From positions 1 to 57,585 of the forward strand of contig JADMIL010000013.1 in the NCBI GenBank assembly GCA_015478645.1: a DNA stretch of 57,585 nucleotides, written 5' to 3'. The notes beneath the pieces were generated by a model. The model saw only the letters and a program-made list of their open reading frames with translations. It was not told the origin of the DNA and ran no database searches. Made by a program: the position numbers and the translations under genes. Every line of letters starts with the position of its first letter. The first letter of the stretch is position 1. This DNA is from Candidatus Binataceae bacterium. GTDB taxonomy: Bacteria; Desulfobacterota; Binatia; Binatales; Binataceae. This document shows positions 10,242 to 18,707 of the stretch, piece by piece.

Positions 10242-13124
10242 GTGCCAGAGACCGACTACAAAGCGACGCTCAAGCTGCCCAAAACGGACTTTCCGATGAA
10301 GGCGAATCTGCCTAAACGGGAGCCCGAGATGCTCAAGCGCTGGAATGATGCCCGGCTCTACGAGCAAATCCTCGCCGTGCGCGCCGCCGCCCCGACCTGG
10401 ATCCTTCACGACGGGCCGCCCTACGCCAACGGCCGCGTCCATCTGGGCACCGCGCTCAACAAGATCCTCAAGGACTTCGTCGTGCGATCGCGCTCGATGA
10501 TCGGCCTGCGCACGCCGTTCGTGCCCGGCTGGGATTGCCACGGGATGCCGATCGAGTTCAAGGTTTCGCGCGACCTGGGCGCCAAGGCGCGCGACCTCTC
10601 CAAGCTCGAACTGCGTAAGCTCTGCCGCGCCGAGGCCGACAAATGGATCGACCTCCAGCGCGCCGACTTCATGCGCCTGGGATGCGTCGGCGACTGGTTC
10701 AATCCGTATATCACGATGGACCCGGCGTACGACGCGGCGGAAATCGGCGTGCTGCGCAACCTGGTCGCCGGCGGCTACGTCTATCGCGGCCTGCGCCCGG
10801 TGCATTGGTGCTTCGCCGATCGCACGGCGCTGGCCGAAGCCGAAGTCGAATATCGCGATCACGTCTCGCCGTCGATCTACGTCGCCTTCGCGCTCAATGC
10901 CGATGTGACCGACCCCGCGGCGCTCGCCGCCGATAATTCCGAGGGCGCCGAACTCGCCGCCGCCCATCGCGCGGGCCAACTGTTCGCGGTGATCTGGACG
11001 ACCACGCCGTGGACGCTGCCGGCCAATCTGGGGATCAGCCTCAACGCGGCCTTCGATTACGTCGCGCTCAAGTCGGGCGATCTCTATTACATCGTCGCCG
11101 CGCGGCTGGCCGAGGCGGTCGCCAAAGAATGCGCGATCGCGGTCGACCAGATCGTCGCGCTCGATCGCGCCGCACTGGCCGCGCTCGACGGCCGCGACAT
11201 CTTTCGCCATCCGTTTATCGCGCGCGACGGCATGCTGATGTTCGCCGATCACGTCACCGCTGACGCCGGCACCGGCCTGGTGCATACCGCGCCGGGCCAC
11301 GGCTACGAGGATTTCGTGGTCGGCGCGCAATACGGCCTCAAGCCCTACACGCCGGTCGACACCGCCGGAATGTTCACCGCCGAGGCGGGCGAATGGGCCG
11401 GGCGCAACGTCTTCAAGGCCAACGACGCGATCGTCGAGAAGCTCCGCGAACTCGGCGCGCTGCTCCATACGCACAAGTTCTCGCACAGCTATCCGCATTG
11501 CTGGCGATGCAAGAATCCGCTGATTTTCCTGGCCGCCGAGCAATGGTTCATGCGCATCGACCATGAGAATCTGCGCGCGCGGGTGATCGCGGGAATCGAC
11601 GGCGTGACCTGGATTCCCGGATGGTCGCGCGAGCGTATCCGTAACATGACCGAGACCCGCCCCGACTGGTGCCTGTCGCGCCAGCGCGCCTGGGGCGTGC
11701 CCATCCCGGCGCTCAAATGCGCGGCGTGCGGACACGTCGGCCTGGACGACGAAGTGATGCGCCTGGCGGAGAAAATCTTTGCCGAAGCGGGCTCCGACGC
11801 ATGGTTCGAGCGGCCGGCCGCCGACTTCACGCCGGCGGGTCTCAAATGCGCGCAATGCGGCGGCGGATCGTTCAGCAAGGAAGAGGACGTGCTCGACGTG
11901 TGGTTCGATTCGGGCTCCTCGCAGGCCGCCGTGCTCGGCCGCCGCCCGGAACTCGCGTGGCCGGCCGACGCCTATCTCGAGGCGGTCGAGCAGGCCCGCG
12001 GATGGTTCGGGTCGTCGCTCGCCTGCGCGGTGGCGGAGCGCGGCCAGCCGCCATTTCGCAGCGTCATCAGCCACGGTCTGACGGTTGATGAGCAGGGGCG
12101 CAAGATGTCGAAGTCGCTCGGCAATTCCGAGGACGCGGCCGACACCGTCAACCGTATCGGGGCCGACGTCCTGCGGCTGGTCTACGCCTCGCTCGACTAC
12201 ACCACCGAAATCGCGCTCGGCAACACGATCTACACAGCAGTAGGAGAAGCCTACCGCAAGATTCGCAATACCTGCCGCTTCATGCTCGGCAATCTTTACG
12301 ACTTCGATCCGGCGCGCGACGCGGTCGCCCCGGCCGAACTGCTCGAGTTCGATCGCTACATCCTGGCGCGCACCGAGCGGCTCAAGGCCGAGGTGCTGCG
12401 CGCCTACGAGGCTTACGAGTTCCAGGCCGCCTACCAGGCGATTTTGAATTTCATCGTGGTCGATCTCAGTTCGCTCTATATCGACGTGGCGCGCGACCGG
12501 CTCTACTGCGACGCGGCCAATTCGCGCGAGCGCCGCTCGGCGCAGACCGCGCTGCACGCGATGCTCGATACGCTGCTGCGGATGCTCGCGCCGCTGATTC
12601 CGTTCACCGCCGACGAGGTCTATGCCTACCTGCCGGGCAAGACCGCGGAAAGCGTGCATCTGCTGACGATGCATCCGGCGGACCCGGGCCTGGCCGACGC
12701 CGAGCTCGAGGCCCGCTGGCAGCGCCTGCTGCAGGTCCGCGGCGAGGCGATGAAGGTGCTCGAAACGATGCGCCAGGCGGGCGAAATCGGCGCACCGCTC
12801 GAAGCCCGGCTCGAACTCGCCGCGGTCTCGGCCGAGAGCGACGGACTAGCCACGATGCTGCGCGAGAGCCGCACGCAGATGCAGGATCTGTTCATCGTCT
12901 CCGAGGTCGCGATGCTGGCCGAGAGCGAGGCCGCGAGCCTCACCGGCCAGGCCGGCGGCAACGAGGATTTTCGCGCCGACGGCCGCTTCGCGCGGATCGC
13001 CGCGCATCCGCCGATCGTCATCGCCGGGCGCAAGGCGGCGGGGCGCAAATGCCAGCGCTGCTGGAAGTATTTCGACGGCGACGGCGATCTCGACGCGCGC
13101 TGCCGCGCGATCGTGCAGGCCTGA
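10242..13124 (+). CDS. ileS: Isoleucyl-tRNA synthetase
   Basis: A 960-residue class I synthetase that charges tRNA-Ile and edits misactivated valine. The start DYKATLKLPKTDFPMKANLPKREP is typical of bacterial IleS. The HIGH-type signature is in DGPPYANGRVHLGTALNK (here HLGT) and the KMSKS loop is at about 621-625 (GRKMSKSLGNSEDA). The CP1 editing domain has TTTPWTLPANLGIS and GTGLVHTAPGHGYEDF. The C-terminal zinc site is unusual: KCQRCWKYF gives the first Cys pair, but the second pair reads DARC rather than CxRC, so one ligand is missing. The start is GTG at 10242; no strong ribosome-binding site precedes it. lspA follows after four bases. Confidence 0.98.
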   Translation: MPETDYKATLKLPKTDFPMKANLPKREPEMLKRWNDARLYEQILAVRAAAPTWILHDGPPYANGRVHLGTALNKILKDFVVRSRSMIGLRTPFVPGWDCHGMPIEFKVSRDLGAKARDLSKLELRKLCRAEADKWIDLQRADFMRLGCVGDWFNPYITMDPAYDAAEIGVLRNLVAGGYVYRGLRPVHWCFADRTALAEAEVEYRDHVSPSIYVAFALNADVTDPAALAADNSEGAELAAAHRAGQLFAVIWTTTPWTLPANLGISLNAAFDYVALKSGDLYYIVAARLAEAVAKECAIAVDQIVALDRAALAALDGRDIFRHPFIARDGMLMFADHVTADAGTGLVHTAPGHGYEDFVVGAQYGLKPYTPVDTAGMFTAEAGEWAGRNVFKANDAIVEKLRELGALLHTHKFSHSYPHCWRCKNPLIFLAAEQWFMRIDHENLRARVIAGIDGVTWIPGWSRERIRNMTETRPDWCLSRQRAWGVPIPALKCAACGHVGLDDEVMRLAEKIFAEAGSDAWFERPAADFTPAGLKCAQCGGGSFSKEEDVLDVWFDSGSSQAAVLGRRPELAWPADAYLEAVEQARGWFGSSLACAVAERGQPPFRSVISHGLTVDEQGRKMSKSLGNSEDAADTVNRIGADVLRLVYASLDYTTEIALGNTIYTAVGEAYRKIRNTCRFMLGNLYDFDPARDAVAPAELLEFDRYILARTERLKAEVLRAYEAYEFQAAYQAILNFIVVDLSSLYIDVARDRLYCDAANSRERRSAQTALHAMLDTLLRMLAPLIPFTADEVYAYLPGKTAESVHLLTMHPADPGLADAELEARWQRLLQVRGEAMKVLETMRQAGEIGAPLEARLELAAVSAESDGLATMLRESRTQMQDLFIVSEVAMLAESEAASLTGQAGGNEDFRADGRFARIAAHPPIVIAGRKAAGRKCQRCWKYFDGDGDLDARCRAIVQA

Positions 13125-13128
13125 CCCG

Positions 13129-13722
13129 GTGATCGGCGGTCTGGCGACGGCTTCGGCGGATCGCCCCGTGCGTCCGCGCTCATGGACGCGCACACTCGCG
13201 CCGATTGCCCTGGTCAGCGCGCCGGTGACGGTCCTCGATCAGTTGAGCAAGCAATACGTGAGCGGGCATTTCCGGCTCTACCAGATGCGCCCGATCGTGC
13301 CCGGCTGGCTCGACCTGACCTACACGCTCAATCCGGGCGCGGCGTTCAGCATGTTCGCGACGATGCCGGCCGGGTTTCGCGCGAGCTTCTTCGTCGTGCT
13401 CTCGGCGATCGCGATCGCGGTGCTCGCCACGCTGATCGTGCGGCGCACCACGACGCGACTGTCGGCGATCGCCTTCGCGCTGGTGCTCGGCGGAACGATC
13501 GGCAATCTAATCGATCGGCTGGCGCGCGGCCTGGTCATCGACTTCATCTACTTTCATCACGAGGCGTTCCGCTACCCGGTCTTCAATCTCGCCGACAGCG
13601 CGATCACGGTGGGCGTCGCGATTATCCTGCTCGATTCGTGGCGCGACGGCCGCAAGGCGGCGGCCGGTGCGGAGGAATCCGGCGCCGAAAATCCTGATCC
13701 AGCCAGTTCTGCGCGGGTTTGA
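13129..13722 (+). CDS. lspA: Lipoprotein signal peptidase (signal peptidase II)
   Basis: LspA is the inner-membrane aspartyl protease that removes the signal peptide of prolipoproteins after lipidation. The 197-residue protein has the family motifs in order: LDQLSKQYV near residue 37, TYTLNPGAAFSMF, the first catalytic Asp in GNLIDRLARGLVIDFIYF, and the second in YPVFNLADSAITVG. Four hydrophobic helices are visible. A 20-residue basic leader precedes the first helix, longer than usual. The GTG start lies four bases after ileS, the classic ileS-lspA arrangement. It would process the many lipoproteins in this window (4637, 26549, 31608, 51527, 53228, 54057). Confidence 0.97.
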   Translation: MIGGLATASADRPVRPRSWTRTLAPIALVSAPVTVLDQLSKQYVSGHFRLYQMRPIVPGWLDLTYTLNPGAAFSMFATMPAGFRASFFVVLSAIAIAVLATLIVRRTTTRLSAIAFALVLGGTIGNLIDRLARGLVIDFIYFHHEAFRYPVFNLADSAITVGVAIILLDSWRDGRKAAAGAEESGAENPDPASSARV

Positions 13723-13850
13723 CGGGCTGGACGGGGCGGCGTTAGGTTGGCCGCAAGCGCATTCGCGCCGCCGCGGTGTCATCCCCAGCGACGGCACAGG
13801 TCGAGCGCACGCCATCGCACGCGACTATGCGCAAGGAGCCGAACACGCCC

Positions 13851-14807
13851 ATGAAAAAGATCAACACGGTCACCGGTAGCGTCAGCACCGACCAGCTCGG
13901 CACCACCCTGATGCATGAGCATCTGCTGATCGGATGGTCGGGCTGGGAGCTCGACTGCAAGGCGCCGCGCTTCGAGCGCAAAAGCGCGCTGAAGTATTCG
14001 ATCGAGCGGCTCAAGGAGCTCAAAGACCTGGGTCTCGGCACGTTCGTCGATCCCTGCCCCAACGATATCGGGCGCGACCCGGTCTTCATGGCCGAGGTGG
14101 CCGACGCGGCGGGCGTCAATATCGTCTGCGCGACCGGCCTGTATAAAGAGGACCTGGGCAATACGCCCTACTTCAAGCAGCGCTCGATCGACGAAATCAC
14201 CGAGGTCTTCGTCACTGAACTGACCGAAGGGATCGGCGAGACCGGCATCAAGGCCGGGGTGATCAAGTGCGCCACCGGCAAGGACCGGATCAGCGAGTAC
14301 GAGGACAAATGCCTGCGCGCGGCGGCGCGGGCGGCCAAACGCACCGGCGCGCCGATCACGACCCATACCGACGAGGGCACGATGGGCCGCGAGCAGCTCG
14401 ACCTGTTCGCCTCGGAGGGGCTGGACCTGTCGCGCGTGATCATCGGGCATAGCTGCGGCGCGTCGGACCTGAAATACCACACCGACATGCTCGACCGCGG
14501 ATGCTACCTGGGCTTCGACCGCTTCGGCCTGGACTTCCTGCATCCGGACCGGCTGCGGCTGGCGGCGCTGATCGGACTGGTCGGCGTCGGCTTTGAAAAG
14601 CAACTGGTGCTGTCGCACGACTCGGTCGCCTGCTGGAAGGGCAAGGGTCTGCCGGAGATGGACGCGAAGACGGCCAAGCTGATCGAGAACTGGAACCCGA
14701 CGCACATTTTCAAGAATATTCTGCCGGCACTGAAGAAGGCGGGGGTCAGCGATCAGAAGGTCAACGCGATGATGGTCGAGAATCCGCGCCGCTATTTCGA
14801 GAGCTGA
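13851..14807 (+). CDS. Phosphotriesterase-family metal-dependent hydrolase
   Basis: A 318-residue TIM-barrel hydrolase of the phosphotriesterase/PHP-homology family, which includes lactonases and aryldialkylphosphatases. All metal ligands are visible: the HxH pair in TTLMHEHLLIGW, the carboxylated Lys in IKAGVIKCATG, His in PITTHTDEGT, His in VIIGHSCGASD, and Asp in LVLSHDSVACW. The ATG at 13851 is chosen because family proteins begin with the INTVTGxVSTDQLGTTLMHEH region; AAGGAG lies 12 bases upstream. It is monocistronic and converges on aroB. Substrate preference cannot be read; lactone hydrolysis is as likely as phosphotriester cleavage. Confidence 0.93.
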   Translation: MKKINTVTGSVSTDQLGTTLMHEHLLIGWSGWELDCKAPRFERKSALKYSIERLKELKDLGLGTFVDPCPNDIGRDPVFMAEVADAAGVNIVCATGLYKEDLGNTPYFKQRSIDEITEVFVTELTEGIGETGIKAGVIKCATGKDRISEYEDKCLRAAARAAKRTGAPITTHTDEGTMGREQLDLFASEGLDLSRVIIGHSCGASDLKYHTDMLDRGCYLGFDRFGLDFLHPDRLRLAALIGLVGVGFEKQLVLSHDSVACWKGKGLPEMDAKTAKLIENWNPTHIFKNILPALKKAGVSDQKVNAMMVENPRRYFES

Positions 14808-14851
14808 GCGCCGCGCGCGATGCCACGGCGCGCCCGCACATTCGCCACGAT

Positions 14852-15928
14852 TCAAGCGAACGGCGCGAGAATCTCCGCGAAGGTCAGGCGGCGCGTGAGC
14901 GCGTGGCCGAGGCGATCGAGCAGGACGAATTCGACGCCGTCGTGGGCGCGTTTCTTGTCGAGCCTGAGCGCGCGCTCGAAGTCCGCCCCGCGCCATCCGG
15001 CGGGCATCCGCGTGGGCAGGCCGGCGGCCTCGATCAGCCGCACCAGGCGCGCGGCCTCGTCGTCAGGCAAACCGCCATGGGCGCGCGAGAGCGCCGCCGC
15101 CGCGGCCATCCCGATCGCCACCGCCTCGCCATGGAAATAGCTGCCGTAACCGGCCGAAGCCTCGAGCGCATGGCCGATCGTATGGCCGAAGTTGAGAATT
15201 TTGCGCAGGCCGCCCTCGCGCTCGTCGCGCTGCACCACGGCGGCCTTGTGGCGCAACGATTGATCGACGATTTCGGCAAGCCGCGCCGGATCGCGGCGCA
15301 GGATCGCGGGCATCGCGGCTTCGAGTCCGGCGATCATCGGCGCGTCCATGATCGCCCCGTACTTGATCACTTCGGCGAGCCCTTCGCGGAACTCGCGCTC
15401 GGGCAGCGTCGCCAGGGTAGCGACGTCGGCTACAATCAGGCGCGGCTGATGGAACGCGCCGATCAGGTTTTTCGCCGCCGGATGGTTCACGCCGGTCTTG
15501 CCGCCGAGCGCCGAATCAACCTGCGCGGTCAGGGTGGTGGGCACCTGCACGACCGCGATACCGCGCAGATAGGTTGCGGCGGCGAAGCCCGCGAGGTCGC
15601 CGACCACGCCGCCGCCCAGCGCGAAAACCACGCTCGAGCGATCGAGTTGCGCGGCGACCATCCGATCGTAGAGCGCGCCGAGCGTCGCGATCGATTTGCT
15701 CGCCTCGCCGGCCGCCACCTCGATCATGCTTGCGCTGAAGCCGGCCGCCGCGAGCGCCGTAGCCGCGCGCGCGCCGTAGAGCCGCGCGACGTGGTCGTCG
15801 GTGACAATCACGGCGCGGCCGGCGGTCAGGCCCGCCGCGAGCGCGCGCGCGCCCAGCCGATCGAGGAGACCCGCGCCGGTCTCGACGGGATGGGCGTTGG
15901 CGCCCAGTTCTACGCGGAAGCTGCCCAT
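14852..15928 (-). CDS. aroB: 3-dehydroquinate synthase
   Basis: AroB converts DAHP to 3-dehydroquinate, the second step of the shikimate pathway, using NAD and a divalent metal. The 358-residue length is normal. Motifs include VFALGGGVVGDLAGFAAATYLRG, PTTLTAQVDSALGGKTGVN, PREFREGLAEVIKYG, the metal-site LNFGHTIGHALEA, and YFHGEAVAIGMAAAA. The ATG lies inside the end of aroK (19-base overlap), so the two are translationally coupled in an aroC-aroK-aroB operon read on the minus strand. Confidence 0.97.
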   Translation of the reverse strand: MGSFRVELGANAHPVETGAGLLDRLGARALAAGLTAGRAVIVTDDHVARLYGARAATALAAAGFSASMIEVAAGEASKSIATLGALYDRMVAAQLDRSSVVFALGGGVVGDLAGFAAATYLRGIAVVQVPTTLTAQVDSALGGKTGVNHPAAKNLIGAFHQPRLIVADVATLATLPEREFREGLAEVIKYGAIMDAPMIAGLEAAMPAILRRDPARLAEIVDQSLRHKAAVVQRDEREGGLRKILNFGHTIGHALEASAGYGSYFHGEAVAIGMAAAAALSRAHGGLPDDEAARLVRLIEAAGLPTRMPAGWRGADFERALRLDKKRAHDGVEFVLLDRLGHALTRRLTFAEILAPFA

Positions 15929-16485
15929 TTTTCCCTGCCGTGGAGAGCGTAGGCGGCGATCGTCGCCTCGGCGACCGCGCGCACGCTGAGATCTGAAGTA
16001 TCGATGGTGACCGGGGCGCGCGCATAGGCGGCGCGGCGCGCCTCGATCAGTTCGCCGATACGGACGGCGAGCGGCTTGCCGCCCTCGGTGAGCAGCGGAC
16101 GCGACGCGGCGGCCGGGCCGATGCGCCGCGCGATCACTTCGGGCCGCGCGATCAGGCAGATCACGACGCCCGCCCGGTTGAGCGCGGCGAAATTTTGCGG
16201 ATCGACGATCGCACCGCCGCCGGTCGCCACCACCGCCGGCCGCGGATTACCGCATAGCGCGCAATGGCGGCGCTCACCGGCAATCTCGGCGATTAGATTG
16301 CGCTCGAGCATGCGAAAATGGGCCTCGCCGTGATCGCGAAAGATCTGCGCGATCGGCTGGCCGCGGCGCGCGACGATCAGCTCGTCGCAATCGAGCAACC
16401 GCCAGCCGAGCCGCTGCGCGACCGCGCGGGCCACCGCGCTTTTGCCGGTGGCCATGAAGCCCGTGAGAATCAGCTTCGGCGCCAT
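15910..16485 (-). CDS. aroK: Shikimate kinase
   Basis: Shikimate kinase phosphorylates shikimate at the 3-hydroxyl with ATP. The 191-residue protein has the P-loop GFMATGKSAVARAVA, the shikimate-binding LDCDELIVARRG, a FRMLERNLIAEIA segment and the VVATGGGAIV loop. Between the last two is a short extra segment with a CALC (CxxC, residues 75-78) that typical AroK proteins lack; its role is unknown. The ATG at 16485 is chosen because it directly precedes the P-loop strand and follows the aroC stop by 16 bases; the longer frame upstream runs into aroC. Confidence 0.95.
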   Translation of the reverse strand: MAPKLILTGFMATGKSAVARAVAQRLGWRLLDCDELIVARRGQPIAQIFRDHGEAHFRMLERNLIAEIAGERRHCALCGNPRPAVVATGGGAIVDPQNFAALNRAGVVICLIARPEVIARRIGPAAASRPLLTEGGKPLAVRIGELIEARRAAYARAPVTIDTSDLSVRAVAEATIAAYALHGREKWAASA

Positions 16486-16501
16486 GGTCGATCGCGCATG
16501 C

Positions 16502-17668
16502 TCAGAAGTTGCGCACCTGCTCGAGGTAGCCCTGGTAGTTGCGGGTAATTTCCGCCAGCGAATCGCCGCCGAATTTATCCAGGAACAGCGCGGCCAGCTC
16601 GAAGGCGACAACCGTTTCCGCGATCACGGCGGCGGCCGGAATCGCGCATACGTCGGAGCGTTCGATCGCGCCGACCGCCTCGTCCTTGCTCCTGATATCG
16701 GCCGACTTGAGCGGACGCATCAGGGTGGACAGCGGTTTGAAGGCGACGCGCACCCGCAGCGGCTCGCCGGTCGACATGCCGCCCTCGGTGCCGCCCGAGT
16801 TGTTGGAATGGCGGATGAAGCGGCGCAGCTCGCGGTCGTAGCCAATTTCGTCATGCAGTTGCGATCCGCGCACGCGCGCCGCCTCGAAGCCGATGCCGAC
16901 CTCGACACCCTTGACCGCCTGCAGACTGGCCAGCGCGTGGGCCAGGCGCCCGTCGAGCTTACGGTCCCATTGGACGTGGCTGCCGAGGCCGACCGGCAGG
17001 CCCTCGGCGATTACTTCGACGACGCCGCCGAGAGTGTCGCCGACCTGTTTGCACTGATCGATCTCCGCGATAACGCGGCGCTCGGCGTCGGCGTCGGCCA
17101 TCCGGACCTGCGAATCTTCAGTGATGCGCGCAAGATCGTCGAGCCCGAGTGCGGGCGGCGTGGTGGCCGCGATCGCACCGATACTGGCGACGTAGCCGAG
17201 CACCCGCACGCCAAACGGCGCGAGCAATTGGCGGGCGAACGAACCGATCGCGACGCGCGCGGTGGTCTCGCGCGCCGAGGCCCGTTCGAGCACGTCGCGG
17301 ATATCCTCGAGGTTATACTTCAATACTCCCGCCAGATCGGCATGGCCGGGGCGCGGGCGCGTGACGACCTTGGCCTCGCCACGATCGGCGGGATCGGCGG
17401 ACATCCGCTTCTGCCAGTTCTTGTAGTCGCGGTTTTCGACGATAAAGGTGACGGGGCTGCCGATCGTGCGGCCAAAGCGGATTCCCGAGACGACGCGGAC
17501 CTCATCCTTCTCGATCAGCATCCGACCGCCGCGGCCGTAGCCCTTTTGACGCCGCGCGAGGTCGTGATTGATCCCCGCGAGATCGATCGCGAAGCCGGCC
17601 GGCGCACCCTCGACCATCGCAACCAGTTCGGGTCCATGGGACTCGCCGGCGGTAAGAAAACGCAGCAT
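16502..17668 (-). CDS. aroC: Chorismate synthase
   Basis: AroC converts EPSP to chorismate using reduced FMN, the last shikimate-pathway step. The 388-residue protein starts LRFLTAGESHGPELVAMVEG, the family hallmark, followed by LARRQKGYGRGGRM, RPGHADLAGVLKY, RASARETTARVAIGSFARQLL and the SNNSGGTEGGMSTGEPLRVR segment. The C-terminus has RSDVCAIPAAAVIAETVVAF. It is the promoter-proximal gene of aroC-aroK-aroB; the region 17669-17794 upstream separates it from the SDR gene on the same strand. Confidence 0.97.
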   Translation of the reverse strand: MLRFLTAGESHGPELVAMVEGAPAGFAIDLAGINHDLARRQKGYGRGGRMLIEKDEVRVVSGIRFGRTIGSPVTFIVENRDYKNWQKRMSADPADRGEAKVVTRPRPGHADLAGVLKYNLEDIRDVLERASARETTARVAIGSFARQLLAPFGVRVLGYVASIGAIAATTPPALGLDDLARITEDSQVRMADADAERRVIAEIDQCKQVGDTLGGVVEVIAEGLPVGLGSHVQWDRKLDGRLAHALASLQAVKGVEVGIGFEAARVRGSQLHDEIGYDRELRRFIRHSNNSGGTEGGMSTGEPLRVRVAFKPLSTLMRPLKSADIRSKDEAVGAIERSDVCAIPAAAVIAETVVAFELAALFLDKFGGDSLAEITRNYQGYLEQVRNF

Positions 17669-17794
17669 AGCGATCTATCTTAGCTTGAAGCGGCCCTCGC
17701 GCGCATCCGGGGTAATTCCTTGCCGTGAGTTATGCGCCGGAAACGATCGCGCAAGCCTCTCGCGCGATCGGACCGTGGCGCCAGTTTCTTTCCT

Positions 17795-18565
17795 TCAATC
17801 CCAGACGAGGCCGCCATCGACGTTGAATGATTGCCCGGTGATATTGTCGGATTCGGACGAGGCCAGAAAGGCCGCCATGTTGGCGATTTCGTCGGGCTCG
17901 TTCGAGCGGCCGAGCGGAATCGTCGCGTCGAGGCGCTTGACCGCCTCCTCCTGGGTGACGCCGCGCCGCGTGACCATCTCCTGCATCAGCGTCTCGAACA
18001 TATGGGTGCGGGTGACGCCGGGGCAGATCGCGTTGACGTTGATATTGTGGCGGGCGAGCTGTGAGGCGGCGATCCGGGTCATCGCGATCACCGCGCCCTT
18101 GGTGCCGGCGTAGGCGATATTCGAGGTGCCGCGGAAGCCCTTGCCGGCGATCGACGCGATATTGATGATCTTGCCGGACTTGGCCTTGACCATCTCGCGC
18201 GCCACGCGCTGCAAGCAAAAGAACAGGCCGCGCGCGTTGACCGAGTACATCCAGTCCCAGTCGGCCTCGGTCACGTCGAACAGGCCCAGGCTGCGGGTCA
18301 CGCCGGCGTTGTTGACGAGAATATCGACGCGGCCGAAGGTGGCGATAGTCGCCGCGACCAGCGCGTCGATCTCGGCGACCTTGGCGACGTCGGTACGCAT
18401 CAGCAGGCCGCGGCCTTCGATATCGGCGAAGGTCAGGTCGCCGCTGGCGCGGTCAACTTCGGCGATCACGACCTGGGCGCCTTCGCTGGCGAAGCGCAGC
18501 GCCATCGCACGGCCCATTCCGCGGCCGCCACCCGTCACGATCGCAACCTTGTTCTCGAGTTTCAT
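17795..18565 (-). CDS. SDR-family NAD(P)-dependent oxidoreductase
   Basis: A 256-residue classical short-chain dehydrogenase. The cofactor loop is TGGGRGMGRAMALRF, followed by LMRTDVAKVAEID and the NNAG motif (VDILVNNAGVTRSLG). The catalytic triad is in GKIINIASIAGKG (Ser), and YAGTKGAVIAMTR (Tyr-x-x-x-Lys). An Asp/Glu-type acidic residue after strand 2 (IAEVDRASG) suggests NAD preference. The ATG is preceded by a good GGGAGGA site. It is upstream of aroC on the same strand with a 126-base gap, probably a separate transcript. FabG-like or alcohol dehydrogenase roles are both possible; substrate unknown. Confidence 0.93.
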   Translation of the reverse strand: MKLENKVAIVTGGGRGMGRAMALRFASEGAQVVIAEVDRASGDLTFADIEGRGLLMRTDVAKVAEIDALVAATIATFGRVDILVNNAGVTRSLGLFDVTEADWDWMYSVNARGLFFCLQRVAREMVKAKSGKIINIASIAGKGFRGTSNIAYAGTKGAVIAMTRIAASQLARHNINVNAICPGVTRTHMFETLMQEMVTRRGVTQEEAVKRLDATIPLGRSNEPDEIANMAAFLASSESDNITGQSFNVDGGLVWD

Positions 18566-18707
18566 CGCTCCGTCCTCCCGCCAAAAGCGCGCGCCCGCGG
18601 GCGCTGATCCGCTTTTAGCGCGCCGCGCTTGAATTGCACAACTTGATTGGGCGCGCGGCGGCGCGGTGGTTGCGCGCGGGGCCGGCGATATAGATTAAGC
18701 CCACACC

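Noticed and set aside
10161-12674. Long minus-strand open frame (837 codons) opposite ileS
   Set aside because: Antisense to a highly conserved gene; composition is the reverse-complement shadow of GC-rich codons and shows no motif.
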